Shown piece by piece: positions 44,817-57,465 of a stretch of 64,000 nucleotides of DNA. Location of the stretch: positions 43,846,796 through 43,910,795 of the forward strand of contig CP099839.1 in assembly GCA_030062745.1 (NCBI GenBank). Direction: 5' to 3'. Origin of the DNA: Capitulum mitella. Lineage: Eukaryota; Arthropoda; Thecostraca; Pollicipedomorpha; Pollicipedidae. Under the pieces are notes generated by a model. It did not search any database, was not told where the DNA came from, and saw only the letters and a program-made list of their open reading frames with translations. The translations under genes were made by a program, and so were the position numbers. Every line of letters starts with the position of its first letter. The stretch's first letter is position 1.

Positions 44817-46069
44817 TTAACCCGTCCCCGACTGAGGGCAGTTGACTGCCCCCCTGAGGTTTTTCTGGGATTGCGAGAGAACGAACAAACACAGAGTTGC
44901 GAAACTTTGTGCACGTTTTGCTCCATTGATTTGACATCTCATGTCAAAATTTTGACCTCGGGTCAGGTCAGGTGCCTGACCTAGGCCAGGTCAAACAGAC
45001 CTATGTCAAAAAAGTTTAGCGCACTGTAACTTTTTTGCAAAACAAGATATCTCAATAGTACTTGCAGGGATTAGTGATCGTGATAGATGCAACAAATCCG
45101 CTATCTCAGATTTTTTGGAATTTTCTGGGTCATTGACCTTAGATCAAGCCCATTTTTAAGACATATCGCTGTTTTTTCGGAAATTGACGGAATATTCCAT
45201 AACATTTTTAGTGTGCAGTGAAGCAGACATCTAGTTACCGTCATTCGGCAAAGTATCACTGACTTCCAGCCATTGACCTGAGGTCAGGTCACGAATAACT
45301 GTAGCGGGCCAAATGTACCACCGTCAAAATCGACGATGAATTACTCAGAATGGGTAGAAAATGGCAGAACCAGCTTGCACAGACGTAATTAATACCAGGA
45401 AGCTCAAAAAGTTTGAAAAAGTAGCATATTTTGGAAATAAACAGGCTCTCGCGATTAAAGCTCCGCCAACTTTGTAGACTGGCAACTAATCAATTTTCCC
45501 AGAATTTAAGCATGAGAAACCATCACAAGAACCACAAAGAGCAATAAAATTGACATAGATCGTCTTTTTTCGCGAAAATAAAGGAACGCCAAAATCAGTT
45601 CCCGTCAATTTGGTACTGCATACGGCAGCGGCGCACACTGACGGCTGGCGGGAGAATTACGGTGTCTTTAAACTTTAAACTTTAAACTAAAAAAAAAAAC
45701 GCCGAAACTCAACGTTTCGGTGTATATGTTGAACAAATGTGGGGAAATTAGACGTGTATCGGCATCCGCGGACCTTTGCTTGTGCGCTAGTGCCTTTACC
45801 TATGCGTTATTAGTCACAGCCCTTGAGATTCAGGCCATTTCTCGGTCTCATGCAGTCGGCTATGAGAAAACATATATAGGGCGTACATTGGCTTACATAT
45901 TATCGAAAACTAAAAATGAGACTAGTTTCGAGCTCTACTCTTCACAGGCTTTCCAACGGTATGCTTGTTTTTATTGTGCGATGAACCGTTCGTGAGTTAG
46001 AGGGGGGCAGTCAACTGCACCCCCCAGTCGCCCATGTTCGAGACGGACCGACGGTCGTGCGCGGGTTAA
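44817..46069. mobile_element. TTAA family B element, copy B1 (full length, 1.25 kb)
   Basis: It starts TTAACCCGTCCCCGACTG and ends GTCGTGCGCGGGTTAA. Close to each end is GGGGCAGTTGACTGCC or its relative, so subterminal regions are also inverted. It carries a TTAAACTTTAAACTTTAAAC-like run at about 45667. It provides the empty-site reference for the B3 insertion (CATTTTTAAGACAT at about 45181). Confidence 0.88.
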
Positions 46070-46659
46070 CGAACAGCACTAACGTATTTCGACCTACTCA
46101 CGTAATGCATGCCTGCGGGGAAATTCGTGGACCTGCAGCGGTACTTATCTGAATCCATGATGTCCAACCTTACAATTTCGGTGTTCGTCAGCTTTTGCCA
46201 GCTTCCAACATCGCTGAGGTTAACGATACGCTAACACGTTTTATCGAGGATTTTAGTGTTGAAAAGGAAGTGAGATAAATATATAAAACTTGGGCTGACA
46301 GCGTACATACCCCAGTGAAATATGGGCAAACGAGATCGGGTTGGCAAGAAAGAATGGTACGCACGCTTCGATCACAAAAATGTCTCTCAATCTTACTTGT
46401 ACGGTTGAAAATCACCATTTGAGCAGATATATTTGCATTCATGGAGGACCTTGCTCTAGGATCCAGCTCGACACAATTTGATTCGAAGGGTGATGGGGGA
46501 AAGCGATTGGTGGGTGACGATGGAGTGAATAAATTCCGGTTATTGCTGATAAAGCTGATTTTAGGTAGTTAACGTTATGGGCCTGAAAATACAACTGTAT
46601 TTCAATATTTAAACGTACTTTCAGTTGCGGTTGCCCAAATCGTATTGCGAGTGCCCATT

Positions 46660-47115
46660 TCCACCTTCTGGGTGCCGGGACACCCACAAAGAGATAGGAA
46701 ACCACACCCCTGGACTCAAAGGACGTCCCTGTGGTCCGAAAACATGTTTCGAGGTCTAGAAGGACGCCCTAAAGAGTCTGGTTGTCCCGCAACCTGGAGG
46801 GACACCCCAAAGGGCTCAAAGGGCACCCCTGTGAGCTGCAAACATTCCAGATATTTTGAAGAACGCCTGAAAGAACAGAAGGGCGCCCAAAATCCTAGAG
46901 TGGGGCCCTGAGATCCGAAAATGCCACCAGGGCTAGAACACCTTAAGAATAAAGGGATACTCTGAATTCTGGAGAAGTGCCCCGGGGGCTCAATGAGTGT
47001 CCCTGAGGTTTGAAAATGTTCCGAGGGCTATAAGGACGTCCTAAAGAATAAACGGGCACCCAAGGGTCACATGGGGCATTTGGGGTACCCTTGGTGTTTT
47101 GAAAAGACGCACATG
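46660..47115. repeat. Degenerate tandem repeat related to 41080-41845
   Basis: It has modules such as GAGGTCTAGAAGGACGCCCT, AAAGGGCACCCCTGTG and CCGGGGGCTCAA. It is separated from the left array by the block of B elements. Confidence 0.6.
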
Positions 47116-48185
47116 GTGTTCGAATAATACACACACCCTACCTTACATGACATTCAAGTTTCAAAGGCGTCCGTCCTGAATACTTGGAGGACGACTGCAA
47201 TTTTCCTTAGCGATGTTTTCCTCACAGGTAAAAGTTCTGGACTGATACTTCTGTGGCAGTGCTGTTCGCCTAATGTAATAGTGTCGTTGGGCCGCCAACG
47301 ATTAACGGCTACCGGGACCGTTTAAATCTATGTTAAATATGGAGTGAAAATGTTTAGAATTGGTGAACCTGCAGCGCCTAGTATGGCAACGGATATCGAA
47401 CTCATGGAAAGCTGAAACTCCCATCTGTGTGCTGCACTTGAGAATCGTCGCGAACAATGAGCATACAACGATTCGTTCCCGTGTGTCACGCTTAGTCCCA
47501 AATTCCGGTAGTTCGGTGACAGAGATCCTGCCCCACCATCGCAGTATCGCTTGTCCTGGACACTAAAATGGTACCTAAGACATTGACAGAAAGTGGCCGA
47601 TTCTGCCAGCCCAGGCGACGAGTGGCCACTCTCCGCATAACATTTACACACCAAAATACAGAAAAATGCCGAACATTTTTTTTTAAGAGCTTCGACTGCC
47701 TCCTCCACCATCCGTTTGGGTACACTGGTTCTTAAAAACACCAGTTTACCCAAAAGCACCACCCTTAAAACTGGTGCCTCCAAGCATGATGGCATCCCTC
47801 TTGGCCACTTTCTTAATATGACCCTTGATGCACACACAGACACCTAACCTGCCCTCAAATATCGTTCTGTCTTCGGATTTGGGCTACTTTATTTCTCCAT
47901 TGTTGGATTTTAGGGATTTGTGTGATTTGGTCATTTGCGATTCGTAATTTACCTACCTGTTTTCTGACTAAATTGTTTGTGCCGCGAGTCAAGTGGCCAG
48001 ATAAATTATGGTTGCAAAATATGTATATATATATATACGGTGGGGGAGGTACTTGGGTGCAATGGAACCCCCACTTTCGAGAATGCTGAACATTAACCCT
48101 GACGATACATGGAAAGAATTGACTTCAAAATTGGCTTTGGCACACCTTTCTTTCTGGGTGCCAGACTTTCTGAGACGTTACTACA

Positions 48186-48249
<64 letters not shown>

Positions 48250-48438
48250 CGTGTGCGTGTGTTTTTGAGTATTTTGGGCGTAGGTTTTCTCGTATTCAAC
48301 GTTGTTAAACACGACGGAGTTTTCGGGTCGCATCTTTTTTGTAGACATTTTCAATTTTTTTACGTCTTTTGGCTGTTCAACCGAGACATTATGGAGCAAA
48401 CTGCCAAAAGAATTAACTATGAAGATAAGAAAGTCGTG
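47116..48438. other. Unassigned stretch between repeats
   Basis: It includes a minus-strand open frame of 171 codons (47328-47843) with no domain I recognise, no visible splice context and composition like the surroundings. A TA/TG microsatellite lies at 48187-48262. Nothing else is supported. Confidence 0.4.
48187..48262. repeat. (TA)n(TG)n microsatellite
   Basis: About 45 bases of TA are followed by about 30 bases of TG with CG interruptions. Confidence 0.97.
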
Positions 48439-49649
48439 TTAACCCTGTTCCCGGCGGGGGGAGCTGAATACGTTCCCCTTGGGTTTTTCGCTTGCCAATT
48501 CCAGGATTTCTGACGCAGCTTTCACGAAAGCTGGTCATTTTTTCTTCATATTCTTTCTGCATACCGTAACAAAATTTCGTAATTCTGTTTTGCAGGGGGG
48601 GGGGTCCGGAAACGGTTTTAGGAGGCACTTCAGATCATTTCTGGTCCTGCTGAAGGTAAAAGGAAAATGGCTGCCAAAAAGAGCGTTTTTAAGATAGAAC
48701 TTTAGGTGTAATATTGGTGTATAAGTAAATAGTTTAGCAAGCATACAAATATAACTCTGTTAACCTGAGGCCACTTCACAAAGTCAAGTAAAGCTCAAAA
48801 GTCGAAATTTGGTTCCATAGCATTTTGGCGGCACTGTATTAAATGCCCAACACGGAATATACGTGACGAAGAACAGTGCCCTATATTTGTGTACCAAGTT
48901 TCAGATTGATATCAGGTCGGGTCACGGAGCTATGACATAAAATGTCTAGGCGCATACCCTATATCGTGACAACCATGAAACAGACTTCTAGAAAAAAGTA
49001 AATTCAAATGATTGGAAGCGTTTTCAAACAATATGGAGTGCATTAAGGATCATTCAATGTGGCTCTAAGGTTGTTGGAGGCCCTTCAAAGTCAAAGGTCG
49101 TAAGTTCATCTCTTAAACATGTGACGATGACAGTTCCCCTTTTTCATGCCCCTGGTACGGCCTGTGCTAACATTATGTAAACAATGTAATACGATTTGTA
49201 CTTCTACAGCATAATTTGACTAGTAAAAGCTAGAACAGCGTTTTTAACTTTTTTGTTGCACCAGTTTTTGGAAAACTAGTCCTCCCTTCTCAAAATTCTG
49301 TGAACGCCAATGAATATTCTCAAAATTTTATATGTATGAACCAATAGTTACGGTGCCATCCATAAGTTATCGATTCATACCAATTTCATTAAAATCGGCC
49401 CATAAACAAGAGAGTTATGACAAGTCCAAAAACATCCCCATTTCAACTGTTTTGCCTTTCGGTATCTACCCCTTTCAAGATTTTGAAAACTTTTCTTTGT
49501 AGAAATATGCTTTACGTTACGGCAAGTCGATTGCCGTTTGTTGTGATTTAATCGGATGTGTAGTTCTCAAGACCTCAGGAGGGACCGAATCCGCCCCTCC
49601 CCCTGCCGGGAATCGGCCATACCGTCCAGCCCTCCGGGAAGAGAATTAA
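48439..49649. mobile_element. TTAA family A element, copy A3 (full length)
   Basis: It starts TTAACCCTGTTCCCGGCGG and ends CGGGAAGAGAATTAA. The interior follows A2 and A1 throughout (for example ATCAGGTCGGGTCACGGAGC). It is non-coding and more diverged than A1. Confidence 0.83.
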
Positions 49650-51118
49650 GCTAACAGTAGGTGTAGTAAAAAAGAACTACGCTACATGGTTTATTTTATG
49701 TTTCTCAACGTTTCGGCCTTATCATCTTCAGGAATCGAATTATACCGTATCCACACGGTTACAGAGAGAGAGAGAGAGAGGAGAGAGAGAACCCAGATTC
49801 GTTGCGCATGCGAAAATATTTTTGTTTCAAATGGCCTTGGGTTTGAAGGCCGTTCTACCAACGTTGACCAAGCCATTGACGATTAATACACATGATATCA
49901 GTTAGTTTCATTTTATAATTTCCGACTCTGCCAATGAAGAGCTTTAATAACTTTAAACCCGAAGAATCAAAGATCAGGTCGCAAAGTTCATGTACCGCAA
50001 TTGGACGATTAGTGCCGAAAATGTCAAGGGGGGCGAATAAGTCCTGTAACCAGTCGAGCGTTCTCACGGGAGCGCACGGATCCGACGCTGGGCGCACCCG
50101 CAAATTGCTCGGTCAGAAACGCTTCTAAGCTAGTCTCCCACTCCCTTGGCGTCTTGTGACGCCCCGGCCATTCCCTGGGCGGCGCCCGCCACCCGGTGGG
50201 CTGCACGGTGGCGCCAGTCAATACCGCCCGTCCATAGTCGCCCGTCCAGAAAACAGTCGTTGTCGTTGTGGCTCAGCGGGCTAGCATCCGTCCATCACCA
50301 CTCGCTGTGTCCTACACCGGCTTCAAGTGCACCCGTGTCCCTAGTATCCTGGAGTGGAACGAACTTAATGGGAAGCAGCAACGGACCTACCCGCATTTGT
50401 TTCAAGCCCCCTACGCGAGATGTAGCTCTACAACAAGGGTCCCGGAATCGGACTAAAACGATAAATCGAGTCGAGTTTGTTTGTGTAGCGCTAAATCGGA
50501 TAAACTGGCAAATGTGTTCTGACACTCTGTGTCACGGACCATTCTGTGTCTGTTTCAGGCCCATCGCATGGACGACATGGCCGGGCCAGACCATAGAGGA
50601 GACACTTCGTTGTGTAATGGGAGTCCTGGTAAGAAATAAACTGACATCCCAGTTGATCCTGCGCGGTAGGCGGCCTTCATGCCCACTAGACTAATAATGA
50701 GCATCGTGTTGCGTGAGTATTCTGACGCTCCTGTATAGTTAACTATTCCAGAAGCACGTAGATAATTACACTAGTATAATGGACAGAAGAAAGGTAGATG
50801 AAACGTGCATCCAGAGACAGCAAATTTCTCGTACCTTACACACACTGCTGTCGTGACTGTGACATGACTTTACATCTTAAATGCCTGCAGTCTCCATAGA
50901 CAAGGGCTGCAAAACAAACTGAACAAACTGAACAAACAAAACAAACAACCTGCTGATAATTACATGCACTGGTGGGGGGATATTTCTCTCTTTATCTTTT
51001 GATGCATTTGACCGATTCCGGCGAAAGTCTGTGAAGAGGTAGCCTGCGAGTCGATCTTACAACTGCCACAAACTGAATAAACTACATCAATTACATCTGG
51101 ATCAAATGAGGTCAAAAG
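49650..51118. other. Unassigned stretch between A3 and A1
   Basis: It contains a GA microsatellite (about 49763-49790) and GC-richer sequence at 49930-50660. Minus-strand fragments such as IAVHELCDLIFDSSGLKLL (about 49945-50000) look protein-like but match no family I can name. No complete exon is supported. Confidence 0.35.
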
Positions 51119-52321
51119 TTAACCCTATTCCCGGCAAGGGGGGGGCGGAATCCGCCCCCCCTCGGGCTTTTTGCTTGCCAATTCCAGGCTTTTTAACGCA
51201 GCTTCACGAAACTTGGTGACTTTTCCTAGCTATTCTTTCTACGTGCCGTGACAAAATTTCAAAATTCTACTTTGCTCAGGGGCGGAGTCAGGCAACGTTT
51301 TTAGGAGGCACCTCATTCCATTCTTGGCCATGTTAAGGGTAAAAGGAAAATGTCTGCCAAAACAGAGTTTTGAAGATAGAACTTAAAACTTTATATGGAT
51401 GTATGGCTAAATAGTTGGGCCATATGCAGATGTAATTTTGTTTACCTGAGGTCATTTTACAAGGTCAGATCAAGGTCAAAAGTCAAAATTTGTTTTTTTT
51501 GCAATAATTTCGGCACCGTTTTTTCAAATGCCAATTTATATATATTACGTAGAAGGGTGCCTTCTACTTGTGTACCAAATTTCAGCTTGATATCAGATCG
51601 GGTCACGGAGCTATGACCTAAAATGTCAGTGCGCGTACCCTATATCGCAATAGCCATAAAATGAAATTTTTGAAATAGAGTGAATTCAAATGATTGAAAA
51701 CGTTTAAAGGTAAAATTAAATGCATAGGAGATCATTCCAAGTGACCCCAAGGTAACTGGAGGTCATTTAAGGTCAAAGGTCACAAGTTGATCTGAGAAAC
51801 GTGTGACCATGACAGTTCCCCCTTTTTTATGTCCGTGGCACCGCCTATGCTAACATTATACAAACATTGTAATGCGATTTGTACTTCTTTAGTATAACAT
51901 GACTAGCAGAAGCCAAAAGAAAGGGGGTTTGCCTCTTTTGTTCATCCAGTTGTTAGAAAACTAATCCTCCTATTTTTGAAACCCTGTCAACACCCATGAA
52001 TTTTCTCAAAATTTCAGATTTGTGGACCTATGGTAAAAGCCCTATCCATAATCTCTCGATTCATGCCAGTTTCATCGAAATCGGTGGATGGAGTTATAAG
52101 AAGTCCAAAAGTACCCCCATTTTGACACTTTTGCCCCCCTGTATCCACAAATTTCAAAATTTTGGATTTTTTTTTATAAAAATGTAGTTTCCGTCACGGC
52201 AAATCGATTGCCGTTTGTTGCCATGAAATCGGACAAGTAGTTCTCGAGATCTCAGGGGGGGCCGAATCCACCCTCTGCCGGGAATCGGCCATACCGTCTA
52301 GCCCTCCGGGAATAGGGTTAA
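51119..52321. mobile_element. TTAA family A element, copy A1 (full length, 1203 bp)
   Basis: It starts TTAACCCTATTCCCGGCAAG and ends CTCCGGGAATAGGGTTAA, the clearest pair of inverted ends in the window. G and C runs beside the termini are inverted too. It is non-coding. Confidence 0.88.
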
Positions 52322-53616
52322 ACGAGCATCGCTCTCTGCAGATCTATCTTTCTCCATACTCCCCGGATCTACAGATAACGGGTTTTTGTGTTGTTTGCTT
52401 GATTACTCTGAACTATTTCATCTCTTTTTGCAGGAGCTGTAAAAAATTTCCTTCTCCGCGCTCGAAGCACGACGTGGAGCGCGCCCTGAGTACGTGCTTC
52501 ACGGGAGCTCCGGGCAGGGATGGTGGACGCCAGCAGCGCCGCGCGGCAGCAGCAGCGCCATCTCGGCCTCAGTGATGACCTTCTGTGGTCTTTCGCCCTG
52601 GAGCTCAGTGACAATTTTCGACTCGCGCTGTTTCGCTGTCAGTGTTTTTAGTGCCGTCTGTTTTTAAGGAAGGGGGAGTACGTTTTGATTCCGGAGCAGG
52701 TAAAATTATGTATGCGCGTTTCAATAAAAGCATGTGGATTTATGCGGATCTGAATCTGAATCAGCTAAATAACGATTTAGCGCTCAGGATGGTTCGTAAT
52801 TGTGGTAGTACAAAAAGAGCCCGCGTGAAATGAAGGACGAAGAACCTATCGAAAGCCCTATTAGAGTCGATCTGAGCCTAAATGGGGCCTGCGTAGAATC
52901 CGTCTGAGGTCGAAGTAGAGCCAATCTGAAGCTCATATTGGGCCCGTGTAGGGCCTGTGTTGGGCCCAAGTATAGTCCATCTTCAGCCCCGAAGAATAGC
53001 CCATCTGGAACCCAGATAGGGTCGACGTACAGCCTTCCTGGGATGGCCCATGTAGGGCCCAAGTAGGCCCATCTCTAATTCATTGGGGGCCCACGTAGGG
53101 CCTAACTGGTCCCAAGTATAACCCATCTTCAGCCCTGATAAATGGCCCTTCTAAGGCCCAGATAGGACCGACGTACAACCCTCCTGGGATGGCCCACGTG
53201 GGGCCCAAGTAGGACCCATGTGGACCCCGGGCTAGCCCATCCAGGGCCAACGTGGGGCCCGGCAACAGCGAACACATGGGGCTCATGTGGACGTCCCAGG
53301 CGGAGCCCGCTCATTGACCCATCTTGGCCCCATTTGGGGTCAAAGAGCTTGTACTGGCTGGGTCTTGATAAGCCAAGACATAATGGCTGTGACAAAGCTA
53401 TGTATCATGATATGCCATAGACTTCATATATCATAGACAAAGGGCCTGTGCTAGCGAGATGTCTCGATATATCAGAACATCTTCCACAATGATTGGTCAG
53501 GCACTTTATACCAAACAACATACACACACACGCAAAATTGTACAGCAAATGTCCCGTCGTACAGAGCCAGGTGTTCATGTGTTTTGTTATGTGCTTTCAA
53601 AACTGCTGTGTGGTCT
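52322..53616. other. Unassigned stretch with degenerate GGGCCC repeats
   Basis: From about 52850 to 53345 there are loose repeats of GTAGGGCC(C/T)A, CCAAGTAGG and CCCATCT at irregular spacing. To the left is mixed sequence with no recognised gene. Confidence 0.45.
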
Positions 53617-54827
53617 TTAACCCTATTCTCGGAAGGTTAGCGGTATGGCCGATTCCCAGCAGGCAGGGGGGAGGGCGGATTCGGCCCTCCTGAGATCTCG
53701 AGAACTACTCGTCCAATTTTATCGCAACAAACGGCAATCGATTTGCCATGACGTAAACTACATTCGTTTTAAAAAAGTGTCCAAGATTCTGAAAAGGGTG
53801 GATATAATGGGGTAAAAGTCAAAATTTGGGACATTTTTGGACTTTTATAACTTAGTTGTTTATTGGCCAATTTGTATGAAATTGGCATGAATCATGAGAT
53901 TATAGATGGGACTTTTACCATTGGTCCATACATCTGAAATTTTGAGAAAATTCATGGGCGTTCACAGGATTTCAAAAATAGGAGGATTAGTTTCTGAGTG
54001 AACATCTGAGTAAACAAAAAAGGCAAAAGCACTTATTTGGCTTTTGCTGGTCATGTTATGCTGAAGAAGTACAAATTGTATTACAGTGTTTGCGTGATGT
54101 TAGCACAGGCGGTGCCAGGGACACGAAAAAGGGGAAACTGTCATGGTCACATGTTCTTCAGACCAACTCTTAATCTTTGACCTTAAATGACCTCCAGTGA
54201 CCTTGGAGTCACTTGGAATGATCTCGTGTGCATTTAGTATTATCTGTAAACGTTTTCAATCATTTGAATTCGCTCTATTCCATTTCACGACTATTGTGAT
54301 ATAGGGTAAGAGCACTAACGTTCTAGGTCATAGCTCCGTGACCCGACCTGGTATCAAGCTTAACCTTGGTACAGAAGTAGAGGACACCCTTCTACGTCAT
54401 ATATGTTCTAGGTTTTTCATTTCAAAAGATAGCTCCAAAATTATTACTATAAAACCCAATTTTGACTTTTGACCTTGACCTGGCCTTTCAAGTAACCTCA
54501 GATGAGCAAAATTGTGCTTGCACGCCGCCCAACTATTTATCTATACCTCCGTATAAAGTTTTAAGTTCTGTCTTAAAAACGCTAGTTTTGGCAGTCATTT
54601 TCCTTTTACCCTGAACAGGGCCAAAAATGGCCTGAGGTGCCTCCCAAAAACGTTGCCTGGCTCCGCCCCTGAGCAAAATAGAACTTCAAAATTTTGCCAC
54701 AGCACGTAGAAAGAATAGCTAGGAAAAAGATCAAGTTTTGGAAAGCTACGTCAAAAAGCCTGAAATTGGCAAGCAAAAAACCCAAGGGGGGGGGGGGGAT
54801 TCAGCCCACGGTCGGGAATAGGGTTGA
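53617..54827 (-). mobile_element. TTAA family A element, copy A4 (full length, reverse orientation)
   Basis: Read on the minus strand it follows A1 and A2. The right border has drifted to TTGA (CGGGAATAGGGTTGA). AGGTCA half-sites and the GGAGCTATGACCTA-type motif are conserved. Confidence 0.85.
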
Positions 54828-57465
54828 TATACGTTGTCTCAGCAATCACCAACCGACGTTCGTCGTGACACTGCAGAAAGATAGCACTATTGTTCGCCAG
54901 CATAGCCCTGGGCAGACACTGTCCGTGGTGCTCACAATGCACCTGCAGGAGTGCAGGTGCACTGTGCACCTAAGAACAGCCTCCGATAACACCACGGATA
55001 GTGTCTGACCAAGGTTATCCAGACGAACAACACTGCTATCCTCCTCGATAGCAGTGACACGTTCCTCCTGCATGTGCCATCCCACTCTCCTGAATGGAGT
55101 GGCCAAGGACGGAACTTCCCGAAAATGATGGAGCGGGGGAATGAGGTTTTTTGAACCCACCCTTTGTAGTCCATGCTCAAAGAACCCATGTTCCATATCT
55201 GCAGCTCGGGGGGGGGGGACGGACACGTGCCCCTCCAAAGTATATGAAAACTCCATCCCTGGCGTTGCACATAATGCCTTTGTGGCCCCCTACTTCTCTT
55301 CGATGCTGCATGCACGTGGAAGTGCGGAACAAGAGGCAAACTGAACCCACTCATAACTTTTAAAAACGACGGACACCGTCTGACATCCGTTTGCCAGACA
55401 ATGGCACCCGGTATCGGCTGCGCCCCATGACGTGGTACAGCGCCGTTCTCACCATCAGATAAGTTTACAGGAATGAGTGGGAGGCATTGCCAGTGAAAAT
55501 GACGCTGTGCTGTAACTGAGAGCTTCTGCACAGAATCGCCAGGTCTCTGACTCTGGGCCAGGTTCGGTTACTGAACGTTGAACGTCTGTGGCGAGCGACC
55601 CCTGACATGGAATCAGCAGGACCTTGAGGTGGTATCAGCAGCTGCGATAGCGTGCCGGCTGTGCCGCGGGGTGCCTCTGTACCTCTGATAACCGGCTGAA
55701 GACCAGCCCATATTCTGGGACAAGCTGCCTGGCCCCTATAGGACGTATTTACTCAAGAGCTATTTATCTTGCTCTGATTCATACTACGAGCTATTCGCTT
55801 TAGCCTTTTTAAGCTAGACATTTTTCATTTCACACACATGGAAAGATGTAAGTTCCATCGCAAGGGATTGAGTTGGTCGGCAACCAAAACCGTGAGATCC
55901 GTCCGTTCGATCTGTGGTGGAATGTCACGACACGACAGATCGACCGCGGTCCAACGCCCTCATCCCTCATATTTTGTCATAAACTTGTCTATAACGTTAT
56001 CTGATGCTCCTGATCGACCTGTACAATTTTCGTCTTGATCCGACTTATGGTTTTAGAGATCGGGCTTCGGACATTTTTGAGAGACGATTGTCTTTAACGA
56101 CATGTATCTCCTATAACAGTACAATGAACAGAATAAAGCTATGCATAATAATTTTCGCATTTGTGAAGGAATTACTTTCCACATTTTTGTTCTTCATTCT
56201 GTGCAAATTTTGATCTCCTGGTTTCTTGATCTTGGGTCACGTGACCTAGCTTGACACAACAGCAGTGAAAAGCATGTTTTCGTGCCGAGATGGCCTTGAT
56301 GAGTTGCCTTTACCTCGAAAGAGCATAGAAGACAGAATTTTTCTAAAAACAGCTTAATTCAATTTAATTATTGCACGGGTCTGTCCTCAAAACGACATCG
56401 TTGGGAATGGGCTTCTATTTTGGCTGAATGTAACTTTCATTTCATGCCATGAAGTGCTTGGGTATAAGAATGTGTGTGCAGCTTAGTGTTCTGTTTCAAA
56501 ATAATTCTGATGAAACAGTGTTCTAAAAAAAAACGGCAATGGCGTCTTCAACAGACCAAAAAAGGAAAATGGCTGATTTTCGACTCCTGGCATCCAGTGT
56601 TCCAGGTACTTACTTTAACCCCTATACTAAGTTTTAAGTCTTTAGATGGGTCCAAGGCATGTTTCGAAGCATTTGTTGAAACGGTGACAAATTCAGAATC
56701 CTGATCGCGAGGGTTTAAACATCTACAATCTCTAACCCTCGTGGCGAGACGCATGTGCCACGCGACCCGAGAACGGCGATGAGACGGCGTATTGTCATCG
56801 GATACCCAAGACCGTTGTCTTCTCGATACCTGCGTGCCTAGTACCAATACCCGTCAGAAACGGCGAATTCTCGTCATGAACACGACAGTGAGGACGACTG
56901 AACTTTTTTGGGAGTCATGAATGCATCGACATGTCACCAAAGAGTATTTAATTTGGTCATCACCCAACCGTTCTCACTACAATGCATTGCCACTCATCAA
57001 GGTGCATATACACCGATTAAATTTTGCGTTAAACATACCAAATGTCATCTTCACGCGCCCTGAAGCCGAAACGCCTATAATGGAGGAACTTCAAGTTTCC
57101 GCGTGCACAAACGATAGCAATGTTGTGTGTTTCGTATGCTTGATGGAACGGAGACCTTAATGTCTCGGGCACACAAAACTTGACCTTTTCAGCTAAAAGT
57201 TTGCTTTCCAAGAATATTTCGCGGAGTTTTGTTTCGACGTGTTCCACTGTTTTAAGGTCCCATGCAAGTTACAGTGGGCGATGGAATGCCCCCCGAAGGA
57301 AAAATATGAAATCGATCCGATCTAGTGCGTAGTGTGAAATGGGGCAAAGTTTGCATATTTGTCATCTCTATGTTTCTGACTGTACAACCACAAAATTCGG
57401 TGCAGAGAAGCTTTACTTCATTCTGAAAACATTACTGAACAAGAGCCAACACATCCTGCTTCTTT
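54828..57465. other. Unassigned stretch with a long imperfect hairpin
   Basis: It contains the 161-bp imperfect inverted repeat at 54880-55040. The rest (55041-57465) shows no gene or element I recognise, only short frames without domains. Confidence 0.4.
54880..55040. repeat. Imperfect inverted repeat (long hairpin)
   Basis: The left arm begins GATAGCACTATTGTTCG and the right arm, reverse complemented, begins GATAGCAGTGTTGTTCG. The arms share CAGACACT(G/A)TCCGTGGTG and close at CACCTGCAGGAGTGCAGGTG. It lies immediately right of copy A4. Confidence 0.75.

Noticed and set aside
47328-47843. 171-codon minus-strand open frame
   Set aside because: No recognisable domain, start context or splice sites, and it lies in repeat-rich DNA. 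Could be chance; not annotated as a gene.
50146-50694. 182-codon plus-strand frame
   Set aside because: Composition shifts along the frame and no domain is recognised; probably chance in GC-richer sequence.
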